A stretch of 37,670 nucleotides of DNA from the NCBI RefSeq assembly GCF_004359965.1, contig NZ_SMRQ01000033.1, positions 1 through 37,670 on the forward strand, in the 5' to 3' direction. Both the position numbers and the translations under genes were made by a program. This DNA is from Cognatilysobacter segetis (GTDB taxonomy: Bacteria > Pseudomonadota > Gammaproteobacteria > Xanthomonadales > Xanthomonadaceae). Below are positions 7,849 through 15,667 of the stretch, piece by piece. The notes below the pieces were generated by a model. That model did no database searches, was not told the DNA's origin, and saw only the letters and a list, made by a program, of their open reading frames with translations. The first letter of the stretch is position 1; the number at the start of each line of letters is the position of its first letter.

Positions 7849-8553
7849 TCAGGCGCGGCGCACCAGCACCACGGTGATGTTGTCCGAACCGCCGCCATCG
7901 AGCGCGGCGGCGACCAGTGTGTCCGCGCATTCCTGCGCGCTGCAGTCCAGGTGCGCGAGCACGCGCGCGATCGCGCGGTCGTCGACCTCTTCCGTCAGCC
8001 CGTCCGAGCACAGCAGCAGCTGCATGCCGGGGCGCAGCTCGCCGGTCATGGTCTCGACGTTGAGGCTGCGCGGGTCGGTGACGCCCAGCGCCTGCGTGAC
8101 CACGTTGCGGTGCGGATGGCTGCGCGCCTGTTCCTGCGTCAGCGCCCCGTTGGCGATGAGCTCCTGCACATAGCTGTGATCCTGCGACAGCTGCAGCAGC
8201 TGGCCTTCGCGCCACAGGTAGACGCGGCTGTCGCCGACCCACGCCACCTCGAAGCGCTCGCCGCGCACGCGCGCCGCGACCACGGTCGTGCCCATCGGCA
8301 GCGCGTCGTTGCGACGGCGCGACATGGCGATGATCTCCTCGTCGGCGATGCGGATCGCCTGGGCGAGCGGCGTACCGTCGCGGATCTCACGGACGATCGT
8401 GTCGCGCGCTAGCGCGCTCGCCACCTCGCCGTACTCGTGTCCGCCCATGCCGTCGGCGACCAGCCACAGGCCGAGCTCGCCGTCGGCGTAGTAGGTGTCC
8501 TCGTTGAGTTCGCGACGCAGTCCTGCGTGGGTGAGATGTCCGTATTCGATCAT
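7849..8553 (-). CDS. PP2C-family Ser/Thr protein phosphatase
   Basis: The 234-residue product is a single PP2C/PPM domain that would dephosphorylate Ser/Thr-phosphoproteins with two Mn/Mg ions. Metal ligands are visible in NEDTYYAD, VADGMGGHEYGEVAS and CSDGLTEEVDD, and near the C terminus in GSDNITVVLV. The core GTTVVAARV and WVGDSRVYLWR motifs are present. It resembles Stp1/PrpC-type stand-alone phosphatases, and no partner kinase lies within the window. There is no signal peptide, so it is cytoplasmic. The start at 8553 matches the family onset MIEYGHLTHAG; the longer reading frame upstream runs back through a tRNA and is not credible. Confidence 0.92.
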   Translation of the reverse strand: MIEYGHLTHAGLRRELNEDTYYADGELGLWLVADGMGGHEYGEVASALARDTIVREIRDGTPLAQAIRIADEEIIAMSRRRNDALPMGTTVVAARVRGERFEVAWVGDSRVYLWREGQLLQLSQDHSYVQELIANGALTQEQARSHPHRNVVTQALGVTDPRSLNVETMTGELRPGMQLLLCSDGLTEEVDDRAIARVLAHLDCSAQECADTLVAAALDGGGSDNITVVLVRRA

Positions 8554-8649
8554 GGGCTCGCGTGCCGGCGGCTGGCCCGTCGAATCATCGGCGCGCGGAC
8601 CGCCGAGGGCAAGGCGGGGAAAACACTTATCCCGTCGGACGTCGCAAAT

Positions 8650-8676
8650 AAAAAAAGGGCCCGCGAGGGGCCCTTT
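8650..8676 (-). terminator. Intrinsic terminator of tRNA-Ser(CGA)
   Basis: On the minus strand AAAGGGCCC-CTCGC-GGGCCCTTT is a 9-bp stem followed by a T-rich tract (complement of 8651-8656). It sits 10 nt beyond the tRNA CCA, so the phosphatase gene further on needs its own promoter in 8554-8650. Confidence 0.88.
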
Positions 8677-8685
8677 CTTCGTAAC

Positions 8686-8776
<91 letters not shown>

Positions 8777-8808
8777 GTGGCGCCCGCCGACGTGCAGCGG
8801 GGCCGCGA

Positions 8809-8814
8809 ATGATA
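8809..8814 (-). promoter_or_regulatory. Probable -10 element of tRNA-Ser(CGA)
   Basis: TATCAT on the minus strand lies 33 nt upstream of the mature tRNA 5' end. This is a reasonable distance for a precursor leader trimmed by RNase P. Confidence 0.5.
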
Positions 8815-8855
8815 CGGCGCGGGCGGCCGTGCCACAAGGGCGACGGGGGCGGGGC

Positions 8856-8861
8856 TAAACT
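8856..8861 (+). promoter_or_regulatory. Probable -10 element of the DUF6165 gene
   Basis: TAAACT lies 27 bp before the start codon, predicting a leader of about 20 nt. Confidence 0.45.
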
Positions 8862-8888
8862 GGGACTCCCCTGTTTGCGAGGCTGCCC

Positions 8889-9293
8889 ATGTCCGAGATC
8901 CTGGTGCCGGTGTCGTTCGGCGAACTGCTGGACAAGATCGCGATCCTGCAGATCAAGTCCGAGCGCATGAAGGACGAGGCCAAGCTCGTGAACGTGCGCA
9001 AGGAGCTGTCGGCCCTGGAGTCGACCTGGATGGCCCATCCGGCCGCCGGGCACGACATCGTGCGGCTGCGCGCCGAGCTCAAGGCCGTCAACGAGCGGCT
9101 GTGGGTGATCGAGGACGACATCCGGGTCAAGGAGAAGCAGCAGGCCTTCGACGCGGAGTTCATCCGCCTCGCCCGCGCCGTGTACTTCGAGAACGACGAG
9201 CGCGCCCGCATCAAGAAGGACATCAACCTCGCGCTGGGCTCGTCCTACGTCGAGGAGAAGTCGTACGAGGATTACCGGCAGCCCGCGGGCTGA
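8889..9293 (+). CDS. DUF6165 family protein, function unknown
   Basis: The 134-residue protein is highly charged and predicted mostly helical. It opens MSEILVPVSFGELLDKIAIL and has Lys/Glu-rich heptad-like stretches (about residues 25-110) that could form a coiled-coil hairpin. It has no signal peptide, membrane segment or catalytic motif. I recognise it as the DUF6165 family, whose function is not known to me. It is monocistronic on plus but lies next to a GT9 glycosyltransferase and kdkA, so a link to LPS or surface sugar synthesis is a guess from context only. Confidence 0.8.
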   Translation: MSEILVPVSFGELLDKIAILQIKSERMKDEAKLVNVRKELSALESTWMAHPAAGHDIVRLRAELKAVNERLWVIEDDIRVKEKQQAFDAEFIRLARAVYFENDERARIKKDINLALGSSYVEEKSYEDYRQPAG

Positions 9294-9336
9294 TCCACCG
9301 GTCTTCCTGCCGTCGATCGCAGGCGCCGGATGGGTC

Positions 9337-9355
9337 GGGAGCCGCCGGCGCTCCC
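9337..9355. terminator. Possible hairpin between the converging DUF6165 and GT9 genes
   Basis: GGGAGC-CGCCGGC-GCTCCC is a 6-bp stem with no T tract on either side. It could weakly end either transcript. Confidence 0.3.
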
Positions 9356-9374
9356 ACGCCGCGGTCGAGCCGCC

Positions 9375-10430
9375 TCAGCCGACATCCGCCACGTAGCGTT
9401 CGAACGCGGCGATCGCGTCGTCGACGGTCACCAGGTCCATCACGCCGTCGAACTCGGTCTTCGTGCCCCACTTGAGTTCGGCGGCGGGCCTGCCCAGGTA
9501 GCGGCGCGCCGCGTCGTCGTAGCGGTCCACGCAGTAGCGGCGATCGCTGTAGGGGCCGCTGCGGGCCGGATTGCTGGCCGCGTGGAGCCCGAGCACCTTC
9601 GTCCCCATCGCGTTGGCGATGTGCATCGGACCGGAATCGGGCGTCATCACGAGGTCGGCCCGGGCGAGCAGCGCGGGCAGCTGCTTGAGCGTGTCCTTGC
9701 CGATCAGGTCGAGGGCCGGCGCCTGCATCGCGGCGAGGATGGCATCCCCCGTCTCGCGCTCGAGATCGCTGCGGCCACCGCAGAGCACGACCCGCCAGCC
9801 GCGGGCGGCCGCGTGGTCGGCCACCGCGGCATAGCGATCGCTGCGCCAGTTGCGGCGCACGTGGCTGGAGCAGGGCGAGATCAGCAGCGTGCGGCGGCCG
9901 TCGTCCGGCCACTGCGCCGCCGCCCAGTCGAACGCGTCGGCGGGGACGGGCATGTCCCAGCGCACCCGCGTCTGCACCAGGCCGAGCGGCTCGCAGAAGC
10001 TTCCGATCGCATCCAGCACGTGGATTCCCGGCCGGTCGGCGATGCGCTCGCGGACGAACAGCCCGTGCAGGTCCTTGGAGCGCGACCGGTCGTAGCCGAT
10101 GCGGCGACGCGCCGGGATGAACGCCGACAACAGGTTCGCGCGCGCGGCCACCTGCATCTGCAGCAGCGCGTCGAAGGGGCGCTCGATCGAGCGGCGCACC
10201 GCGCGCATGCCCGCGAGCCCGCTCTTCTTGTCGTACTCGATGAAGTCGACGCCGGGCAGTCCCGCCAGCAGGCGGTGCTCGCCGCGCCCGATCAGCCAGG
10301 TGATGCGCAGGTCGGGAATGCCGTCGCGCAGCGTGTGGATGAGCGGCAGGACGTGCGTGACGTCGCCGAGCGCCGACAGGCGCAGCAGGCAGACGTGCGC
10401 GCCGGGCGCGAGCGGAAGAGGGGCTGTCAT
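9375..10430 (-). CDS. Glycosyltransferase family 9 protein (LPS heptosyltransferase-like)
   Basis: This is a cytoplasmic GT-B glycosyltransferase of the WaaC/WaaF/WaaQ family, which adds heptose or a related sugar to the inner LPS core. The 351-residue product has the N-terminal acceptor-side motif LLRLSALGDVTHVLPL, the hinge region near ISPCSSHVRRNWRSDRYA, and the nucleotide-sugar motif MTPDSGPMHIANAMGTKVLGL. The exact sugar cannot be read from sequence. It is transcribed divergently from kdkA, with only 19 bp between start codons. The neighbouring Kdo kinase supports an LPS core role. Confidence 0.88.
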   Translation of the reverse strand: MTAPLPLAPGAHVCLLRLSALGDVTHVLPLIHTLRDGIPDLRITWLIGRGEHRLLAGLPGVDFIEYDKKSGLAGMRAVRRSIERPFDALLQMQVAARANLLSAFIPARRRIGYDRSRSKDLHGLFVRERIADRPGIHVLDAIGSFCEPLGLVQTRVRWDMPVPADAFDWAAAQWPDDGRRTLLISPCSSHVRRNWRSDRYAAVADHAAARGWRVVLCGGRSDLERETGDAILAAMQAPALDLIGKDTLKQLPALLARADLVMTPDSGPMHIANAMGTKVLGLHAASNPARSGPYSDRRYCVDRYDDAARRYLGRPAAELKWGTKTEFDGVMDLVTVDDAIAAFERYVADVG

Positions 10431-10437
10431 GCGCTGC

Positions 10438-10443
10438 TAGACT
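10438..10443 (+). promoter_or_regulatory. Probable -10 element giving a leaderless kdkA transcript
   Basis: TAGACT ends 6 nt before the kdkA ATG at 10450, so transcription should start at or next to the A of the start codon. There is no ribosome site, and only 19 bp separate this ATG from the divergent glycosyltransferase start. Confidence 0.5.
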
Positions 10444-10449
10444 CCGGTC

Positions 10450-11187
10450 ATGGCGCCCGCGCATGCCGACGCACGGATCGAATTCGACGGCCCTGCGGGC
10501 CGCGGCGCGATTGTGTTCGACCCCGAGCGCGCGGCACAACCGACACCCGACTGGTTCTCGCCCGATTTCTGGGGCGACGATGCGCGCAGCGTGGATGTCG
10601 GCGGCCGCGGCGCAGCCTGGTACGTCGATACGCCTGGCGGCGACTGCGTGCTGCGACAGTACCGGCGCGGCGGCCTGGTCGCGCGCATGAGCACGGCCGA
10701 CTACCTGTGGTTCGGCGAGGCACACGTGCGCAGCGTCGCCGAATTCCGCCTCACGCAGGAGGCGCGCCGTCGCGGCATCCCCGTGCCCGCGCCGGTCGCC
10801 GCGTTCTACGAGCGACGCGGCATGCGCTACCGCGCGGCGATCCTCGTCGAGCGGCTGCACCACGTCAGCACGCTGGCGGCGCTCGCGCAGTCGCCGCGCG
10901 CGCCCTGGGCCAACGCCGGCCGGCTGGTCGCGCGCATGCACCGCGCGGGGCTCGACCACGCCGACCTCAATGCCGACAACCTGCTGTTCAACGCGAAGGG
11001 GCAGGGCTGGGTGATCGACCTCGATCGAGGGTTGTTCCGCACCATCGGCAGCGGCTGGCGCGAGCGCAACCTGCAACGCCTGCACCGATCCCTGCTCAAG
11101 CGCCGCGGCGTGCGCGACGTGGGTGACGTCGAAGAGGATTTCACGCGCCTGCGCGAGGCCTACGAATCGGAATGGGAGTCGCGATGA
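10450..11187 (+). CDS. kdkA: 3-deoxy-D-manno-octulosonic acid kinase
   Basis: KdkA phosphorylates O-4 of the Kdo attached to lipid A, giving the LPS inner core a negative charge. The 245-residue protein has the KdkA/WaaP-type kinase-like fold. It contains VLRQYRRGGLVARM in the N lobe, a catalytic loop HADLNADNLLF (about residues 174-184), and the metal-binding VIDLDRG. The start is the ATG directly after a -10 element. Its stop overlaps the next gene's start by 4 nt (ATGA), so the metallo-hydrolase is translationally coupled to it. Confidence 0.9.
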   Translation: MAPAHADARIEFDGPAGRGAIVFDPERAAQPTPDWFSPDFWGDDARSVDVGGRGAAWYVDTPGGDCVLRQYRRGGLVARMSTADYLWFGEAHVRSVAEFRLTQEARRRGIPVPAPVAAFYERRGMRYRAAILVERLHHVSTLAALAQSPRAPWANAGRLVARMHRAGLDHADLNADNLLFNAKGQGWVIDLDRGLFRTIGSGWRERNLQRLHRSLLKRRGVRDVGDVEEDFTRLREAYESEWESR

Positions 11188-11951
11188 GCGAGTGGACACT
11201 GCGCCTGCACGGCGTCGGCAACGCGGCCGCGGTGGCGCTGGGCTCGGCGATGGCGACGATCGAGCGCGAAGGTCGCCCGTGGCTCACGATCGACTGCGGC
11301 GCCGAAGGCCTGACCGCGTACCAGGCGCGCTACGGCGAATCGCCGCGCGCACTCTTCATCACGCACGCGCACCTCGACCATGTCGGCGGCTTCGAGCGGC
11401 TGTTCGTCGATGCGTATTTCGACGCGGCGCGCTGCGGCCGCACGGTCGTCTACGTGCCCGCCCCGCTGGTGCCGCTGCTGCACCGGCGCGTCGCCGACTA
11501 TCCCAATGTCCTGGCCGAGGGCGGCGCGAACTTCTGGGACGCGTTCCGGCTGGTGCCGGTGGGCGAGGGCTTCTGGCACGATGGCATGCGGCTCGACGTG
11601 TTCCCCGTGCGCCACCATTGGCCGGATACCGCGTTCGGCCTGCGCCTGCGCGGCAGCGTGGTGTGGACCGGCGATACCCGCCCGATCCCCGAGATGCTCG
11701 CCTGCCATGCCGATGCGGGCGAGGTCATCGCGCACGACTGCGGTCTCCACGGCAATCCGTCGCACAGCGGCATCGATGACCTCGAACGCGAATACCCGCG
11801 CGGCCTGCTCGATCGCTGCCTGCTCTATCACTACGCGAGCCCCGAGGACGGCGCGGCGCTGGCCGCGCGGGGCTACCGCGTCGGACAGCCGGGCGAGGGG
11901 ATCGCGCTCGCCGAGCCGACCGCCCGTCGTGCGGAGCCCTGGAACGGCTGA
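11184..11951 (+). CDS. MBL-fold metallo-hydrolase, substrate unknown
   Basis: The 255-residue protein has the metallo-beta-lactamase fold. The metal motif is THAHLDHVGG at about residues 60-69. Further ligands are likely at PVRHHWPD, VWTGDTRPIPEML and AHDCGLHGNPSHSG, and the C-terminal His may lie in LLYHYASPEDG. The overall layout resembles RNase Z-like or cyclic phosphodiesterase members rather than beta-lactamases, but I cannot name a substrate. The ATG at 11184 has GGGAG 5 nt upstream and overlaps kdkA by 4 nt; an in-frame ATG at 11172 lacks such a site. Confidence 0.85.
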   Translation: MSEWTLRLHGVGNAAAVALGSAMATIEREGRPWLTIDCGAEGLTAYQARYGESPRALFITHAHLDHVGGFERLFVDAYFDAARCGRTVVYVPAPLVPLLHRRVADYPNVLAEGGANFWDAFRLVPVGEGFWHDGMRLDVFPVRHHWPDTAFGLRLRGSVVWTGDTRPIPEMLACHADAGEVIAHDCGLHGNPSHSGIDDLEREYPRGLLDRCLLYHYASPEDGAALAARGYRVGQPGEGIALAEPTARRAEPWNG

Positions 11952-12017
11952 GCCGTCGCGTACCAACCACGCCGGACGGGCTAGCGTCGTGCCATTCCCC
12001 GACCCGTGATCCGCGCC

Positions 12018-12299
12018 ATGTCCAAGCGTCGTCAACGCACCCGTGTCTTCTTGAACGAGCCCGGCCGCATCGAGCTGGCCACGCTGCTCACGCCTTGGCT
12101 GCGGGTGGGCGCCGATTTCGGTGCCTACGTGGAGTGCCGCAAGGTCGACCCGGACGGCGCGTATTTCGAGATGGTGCTCGAGCTGCAGCCGGACGACGAG
12201 GAGAGCGTCGACGTGCGCCTGAGCGTGCCGCACCATTTCGTGGCGGGCATCCTCGACGTGTCGGATTTCGATGCGTTCACGCGTCTGTATGCCGAGTGA
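12018..12299 (+). CDS. Conserved-looking small protein of unknown function
   Basis: The 93-residue protein begins MSKRRQRTRVFLNEPGRIEL. It has a basic N terminus and an acidic central patch (QPDDEESVD), with no cysteine pair, signal peptide or membrane segment. Codon use and GC3 match its neighbours, and a TAnnnT element (TAGCGT, 11983-11988) lies 30 bp upstream, so it is likely a real gene. A GTG at 12006 could extend it by 4 residues. I do not recognise a family. Confidence 0.7.
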   Translation: MSKRRQRTRVFLNEPGRIELATLLTPWLRVGADFGAYVECRKVDPDGAYFEMVLELQPDDEESVDVRLSVPHHFVAGILDVSDFDAFTRLYAE

Positions 12300-12430
12300 T
12301 CAGGACGGCGTCCAACGGCGGTGGCGTGGTGCACAGCCGACGCAAGGCGGGCCCATGACCGGTCGACGCCCGGCGCGGCGGCGGTGCGGACCCGGCGCGA
12401 TGCCGGCGTGCCTGGACCCTGATGGGCGAT

Positions 12431-12532
12431 GACCCCGCCGGCTGACCTCGGCACCCGCATCAGTCGATACCGTTGCTGCCTTCCGGCCCTGGCGGGGTTT
12501 TCGACCTAGCGTCGCGAGGGGCCGACGGGGCC
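12431..12532 (-). ncRNA. ffs: Signal recognition particle RNA (4.5S RNA)
   Basis: The minus strand carries the signature domain IV hairpin CCAGGGCCGGAAGGCAGCAA, with its GGAA tetraloop and asymmetric internal loop (complement of about 12473-12492). The outer stem pairs GGCCCCGTCGGC (5' end near 12532) with GCCGGCGGGGTC (3' end near 12431). The RNA binds Ffh and forms the SRP that targets membrane proteins to the translocon. Ends are estimated from helix pairing. A TATGGT element just upstream (12538-12533) may be the -10, which would shift the 5' end a few nt inward. Confidence 0.9.
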
Positions 12533-12555
12533 ACCATAGAGACTTGCGTGGAGCA

Positions 12556-12572
12556 CGCCGCGATGCGCGGCG
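12556..12572 (-). terminator. Hairpin after tRNA-Ser(GGA)
   Basis: CGCCGCG-CAT-CGCGGCG on the minus strand is a perfect 7-bp stem located 6 nt beyond the tRNA CCA. It lacks a T tract, so the tRNA and the SRP RNA gene may be partly co-transcribed. Confidence 0.4.
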
Positions 12573-12578
12573 GTGTTA

Positions 12579-12671
12579 TGGCGGAGAGAGGGGGATTCGA
12601 ACCCCCGAAGCGCGGTTTAGACGCTTACACACTTTCCAGGCGTGCTCCTTCAACCACTCGGACACCTCTCC
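12579..12671 (-). tRNA. tRNA-Ser(GGA)
   Basis: The gene is a 93-nt class II tRNA with a long variable arm. Acceptor strands are GGAGAGG (12671-12665) and TCTCTCC, closing with a G-U pair, followed by G and encoded CCA. The anticodon loop CTGGAAA gives anticodon GGA. It lies directly upstream of ffs on the same strand, a conserved arrangement beside dnaX. Confidence 0.95.
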
Positions 12672-12715
12672 GCACCTGGCCCGGATCGGGCATCCGGCCG
12701 TCTCCTGGGCCGCCG

Positions 12716-12721
12716 ATTCTA
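12716..12721 (-). promoter_or_regulatory. Probable -10 element of tRNA-Ser(GGA)
   Basis: TAGAAT on the minus strand is a 5/6 match to the sigma-70 consensus, 45 nt upstream of the tRNA. A partial -35 (TTGTGG, 12745-12740) lies 18 bp further up. Confidence 0.55.
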
Positions 12722-12774
12722 CGCCGCGGCGGCCTGCAGCCACAAGGCGCGCACGGGCTGCGACGGGGCTCTGG

Positions 12775-12780
12775 CACAAT
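12775..12780 (+). promoter_or_regulatory. Probable -10 element of dnaX
   Basis: CACAAT lies 44 bp before the dnaX ATG, predicting a leader of about 38 nt. This and the tRNA-Ser promoter diverge within the same 153-bp gap. Confidence 0.4.
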
Positions 12781-12824
12781 CCTCGGACCACGCCGGAGAC
12801 ACCGGCGGCCCGCGCCGGATTCGA

Positions 12825-14633
12825 ATGTCCTACCTCGTCCTCGCCCGCAAATGGCGCCCGAAGCGCTTCGCCGAACTGGTCGGGCAGGAACACGTCGTGC
12901 GCGCGCTCACCACCGCGCTCGACAGCGGCCGCGTCCACCACGCCTTCCTGTTCACCGGTACCCGCGGCGTCGGCAAGACGACCATCGCGCGGATCTTCGC
13001 CAAGAGCCTCAACTGCGAGCGCGGCACCTCGGCCGACCCCTGCGGCGAGTGCAATTCCTGCCGCGACATCGACGCCGGCCGCTTCATCGACCTGCTGGAG
13101 ATCGACGCCGCCAGCAACACCGGCGTCGACGACGTGCGCGAGGTCATCGACAACGCGCAGTACATGCCCTCGCGCGGCCGGGTGAAGGTCTACCTGATCG
13201 ACGAAGTGCACATGCTGTCGAAGTCGGCCTTCAACGCGCTGCTGAAAACGCTCGAGGAGCCGCCGGGCCACGTGAAGTTCCTGCTCGCGACCACCGACCC
13301 GCAGAAGCTGCCGGTGACGGTGCTGTCGCGCTGCCTGCAGTTCAACCTCAAACGCCTGGACGAGGAGCAGATCCGCGGCCAGATGCGCAAGATCCTCGAG
13401 GCCGAGCAGATCCCGGTCGAGGACGGCGCGATCCGCCAGCTCGCGCGCGCCGCCGACGGCTCGCTCCGCGACGGCCTGTCGCTGCTCGACCAGGCGATCG
13501 CGTACACCGGCTCGCAGCTGACCGACGAGGGCGTGGCGACGATGCTGGGCACGGTCGACCGCGGCCGCGTGGGCGCGCTGCTCGATGCGGTGGCCGGCGG
13601 CGACGGTGCCGCGCTCATGGCGGAGGTCGAGCGGCTCGGCGAGTTCTCGCCCGATTGGGACGACGTACTCGAGGCGATCGCCGAGGCGCTGCACCACGTG
13701 CAGCTCCGCCAGCTCGTGCCGGATGCGGCGATCGAGGCCGACGGCGTGGCGATCGATGCGCTCGCCGATGCGTTGGCCCCCGAACTCGTGCAGCTCTGGT
13801 ACCAGATGGCGCTCAACGGCCGTCGCGACCTGCCGCTCGCGCCGGGCCCGCGTGCCGGGTTCGAGATGGTGATGCTGCGGATGCTGGCGTTCCGGCCGGC
13901 GGGCGGCAGCGTGTCGCCGGCGCCGCAGGGCGGACGCACCGCAACGACGGACACGCCGCGCGGCCGCGATGCCGCGGCGGCCGCCCGCGCGACGCTCGCC
14001 GGCGAGGGGGGCGAGCGCCCTGCCGCCGCGAAGCCGGGCGAACGCAATCCGGCCGCCGGCGCATCGGCAGGCGCGGGAACGGACGCCGCCGTATCACGCC
14101 CTTCAATCAGCGCGACAGCCGCGATGAAGCCCGTCGAACCGCCGATGCCCGAGGCGCCGTCGACCGCGACCGCGCCATCGACGGCCGCGCCGGCGGAGGC
14201 CCCCGCGGCGCCGACGCCTGCCACCGCAGCGGCAACCGACGGCGGGCTGTCGGATGCCGATCGCTGGCGCGACTGGGTCGCCAATTGCGAATTGCGCGGT
14301 CCGGCGCGACTGCTTGCGGAGCACGTCGGCTTCATCGGCTGCGCCGACGGCGTGGTGCGCCTGTCCATCGAGCCCGACGACGAGCACCTGAAGGGCCCGG
14401 CGATGGTGAAGATGCTCGCCGACGCGCTGGCCCCGCGCTTCGGCGCCGCGCCGAACGTTCGCTTCGAAACGCCCGCCAGGCCCGTCGATTCCGTACGCGT
14501 GCACCTCGACCGCGCGCGCAGCGCGAAGCAGGGCGCTGCGGAGCGCGATTTCGAACAGCACCCGGACGTGCGGCGTCTCGTCGCGCAGGGCGGCCGCATC
14601 GTTCCCGAATCCGTGCGTCCGCTCGAAGGCTGA
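12825..14633 (+). CDS. dnaX: DNA polymerase III subunits tau/gamma
   Basis: DnaX is the ATPase of the clamp loader and, as tau, couples the polymerase cores to the helicase. The 602-residue product has the Walker A motif GTRGVGKTT (about residues 44-52), the zinc site beginning at Cys64 with CGECNSC, the DExx box IDEVHMLS, and sensor 1 in FLLATTDPQKLPVTVLSRC. After the AAA+ region and domain III comes an Ala/Pro-rich linker (about 360-470) and a tau-type C-terminal domain (about 475-602). I see no clear A-rich slippery heptamer for the E. coli-type frameshift to gamma. The start MSYLVLARKWRP is typical. Confidence 0.96.
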   Translation: MSYLVLARKWRPKRFAELVGQEHVVRALTTALDSGRVHHAFLFTGTRGVGKTTIARIFAKSLNCERGTSADPCGECNSCRDIDAGRFIDLLEIDAASNTGVDDVREVIDNAQYMPSRGRVKVYLIDEVHMLSKSAFNALLKTLEEPPGHVKFLLATTDPQKLPVTVLSRCLQFNLKRLDEEQIRGQMRKILEAEQIPVEDGAIRQLARAADGSLRDGLSLLDQAIAYTGSQLTDEGVATMLGTVDRGRVGALLDAVAGGDGAALMAEVERLGEFSPDWDDVLEAIAEALHHVQLRQLVPDAAIEADGVAIDALADALAPELVQLWYQMALNGRRDLPLAPGPRAGFEMVMLRMLAFRPAGGSVSPAPQGGRTATTDTPRGRDAAAAARATLAGEGGERPAAAKPGERNPAAGASAGAGTDAAVSRPSISATAAMKPVEPPMPEAPSTATAPSTAAPAEAPAAPTPATAAATDGGLSDADRWRDWVANCELRGPARLLAEHVGFIGCADGVVRLSIEPDDEHLKGPAMVKMLADALAPRFGAAPNVRFETPARPVDSVRVHLDRARSAKQGAAERDFEQHPDVRRLVAQGGRIVPESVRPLEG

Positions 14634-14669
14634 CGCGTACCCCCTTTCGAACTGCCAGGAGTGATCCAG

Positions 14670-14996
14670 ATGCGTGGAAACATCGGCCAGCTGATGCAGC
14701 AGGCGCAGAAGATGCAGGAAAACCTGCAGAAGGCGCAGGAAGACCTCGCCAAGATCGAGGTCACCGGCAACGCCGGTGCCGGCATGGTGAGCGTGACGAT
14801 CACCGGCCGCATGGAGTGCCGCAAGGTGCGCATCGATCCGAGCGTCATCACCGATCCCGAGATGGCGGAAGACCTCATCGCGGCGGCCTTCAATGACGCG
14901 GTGAACAAGGTCAATGCCGAATCGCAGGCGCGCATGTCGGCCGCGACCGCCGGGATGCCGATCCCGCCCGGCATGAAGCTGCCGGGGATGTTCTGA
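14670..14996 (+). CDS. ybaB: YbaB/EbfC family nucleoid-associated protein
   Basis: This is a small homodimeric DNA-binding protein thought to help organise the nucleoid. The 108-residue product starts [20 protein letters not shown], the long N-terminal helix of the family. It then has [21 protein letters not shown] and ends in a Pro/Met-rich tail. The ATG at 14670 has AGGAG 8 nt upstream; a GTG 9 nt earlier overlaps that site. The dnaX-ybaB-recR order is widely conserved. Confidence 0.95.
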   Translation: MRGNIGQLMQQAQKMQENLQKAQEDLAKIEVTGNAGAGMVSVTITGRMECRKVRIDPSVITDPEMAEDLIAAAFNDAVNKVNAESQARMSAATAGMPIPPGMKLPGMF

Positions 14997-15063
14997 GCCA
15001 CGTGCACGCCACGTCGATGCACCGGACGCCGCGCTCGCGGGCGACAGCACGGCGGCAGCGCGC

Positions 15064-15660
15064 ATGAGCACGCTGCTCGAGCAACTGATCGAGGCATTCC
15101 GCGTGCTGCCGGGCGTGGGCAGCAAGTCGGCGCAGCGCATGGCCTACCACGTGCTCGAGCGCGAGCGCGCGGGCGGGCAGCATCTGGCGGAGGTGCTGGC
15201 GGCCGCCGTGGACCGCATCGGCCATTGCGAGCGCTGCCGCGACTTCAGCGAGAACCCGGTCTGCGACGTCTGCGCGAGCGCGTCGCGCGACGCCGACCAG
15301 CTGTGCGTGGTCGAGACGCCGGCCGATCGCCTCGCGATCGAGCAGGCAACCGGCTATCGCGGGCTGTACTACGTGCTGCAGGGCCGGCTGTCGCCGCTCG
15401 ATGGCATCGGCCCGCGCGAACTCGGCCTCGACCGCCTCAGCCAACGGCTGGCCGAGGGCGAAGTGCGCGAGCTCATCATCGCCACCAACCCGACCGTCGA
15501 AGGCGAGGCCACCGCGCATTACGTCGCGCAGCTCGCCCGGCAGCAGGGCGTCACGCCCAGTCGCCTCGCCTACGGCGTGCCGCTGGGCGGCGAGCTGGAA
15601 TACGTCGACCGCGGCACGCTGTCGCACGCCTTCGGCACGCGATCGGAAATCCGCGAATGA
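15064..15660 (+). CDS. recR: Recombination mediator protein RecR
   Basis: RecR works with RecO (and RecF) to load RecA on SSB-coated single-stranded DNA during gap repair. The 198-residue product has the N-terminal helix-hairpin-helix with LPGVGSKSAQRMA, and the four-cysteine zinc site CERCRDFSENPVCDVC (about residues 57-72). The Toprim domain shows VVETPADRLAIE and IIATNPTVEGEATA, and GVPLGGELEYVD lies near the end. The ribosome site is weak, suggesting translation depends on the ybaB message upstream. Confidence 0.96.
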   Translation: MSTLLEQLIEAFRVLPGVGSKSAQRMAYHVLERERAGGQHLAEVLAAAVDRIGHCERCRDFSENPVCDVCASASRDADQLCVVETPADRLAIEQATGYRGLYYVLQGRLSPLDGIGPRELGLDRLSQRLAEGEVRELIIATNPTVEGEATAHYVAQLARQQGVTPSRLAYGVPLGGELEYVDRGTLSHAFGTRSEIRE

Positions 15661-15667
15661 GGACCGC

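Noticed and set aside
9337-9355. Dispersed REP-type element
   Set aside because: A GGGAGC hairpin is present but no second copy was seen in the window, so repeat status cannot be supported.
12544-12700. Peptide frame GGFEPPKRGLDAYTLSRRA
   Set aside because: It is a translation of tRNA-Ser(GGA).
13200-14300. Programmed -1 frameshift site in dnaX as in E. coli
   Set aside because: No A-AAA-AAG heptamer or similar A/G-rich slippery run with a following hairpin was seen near the expected position.
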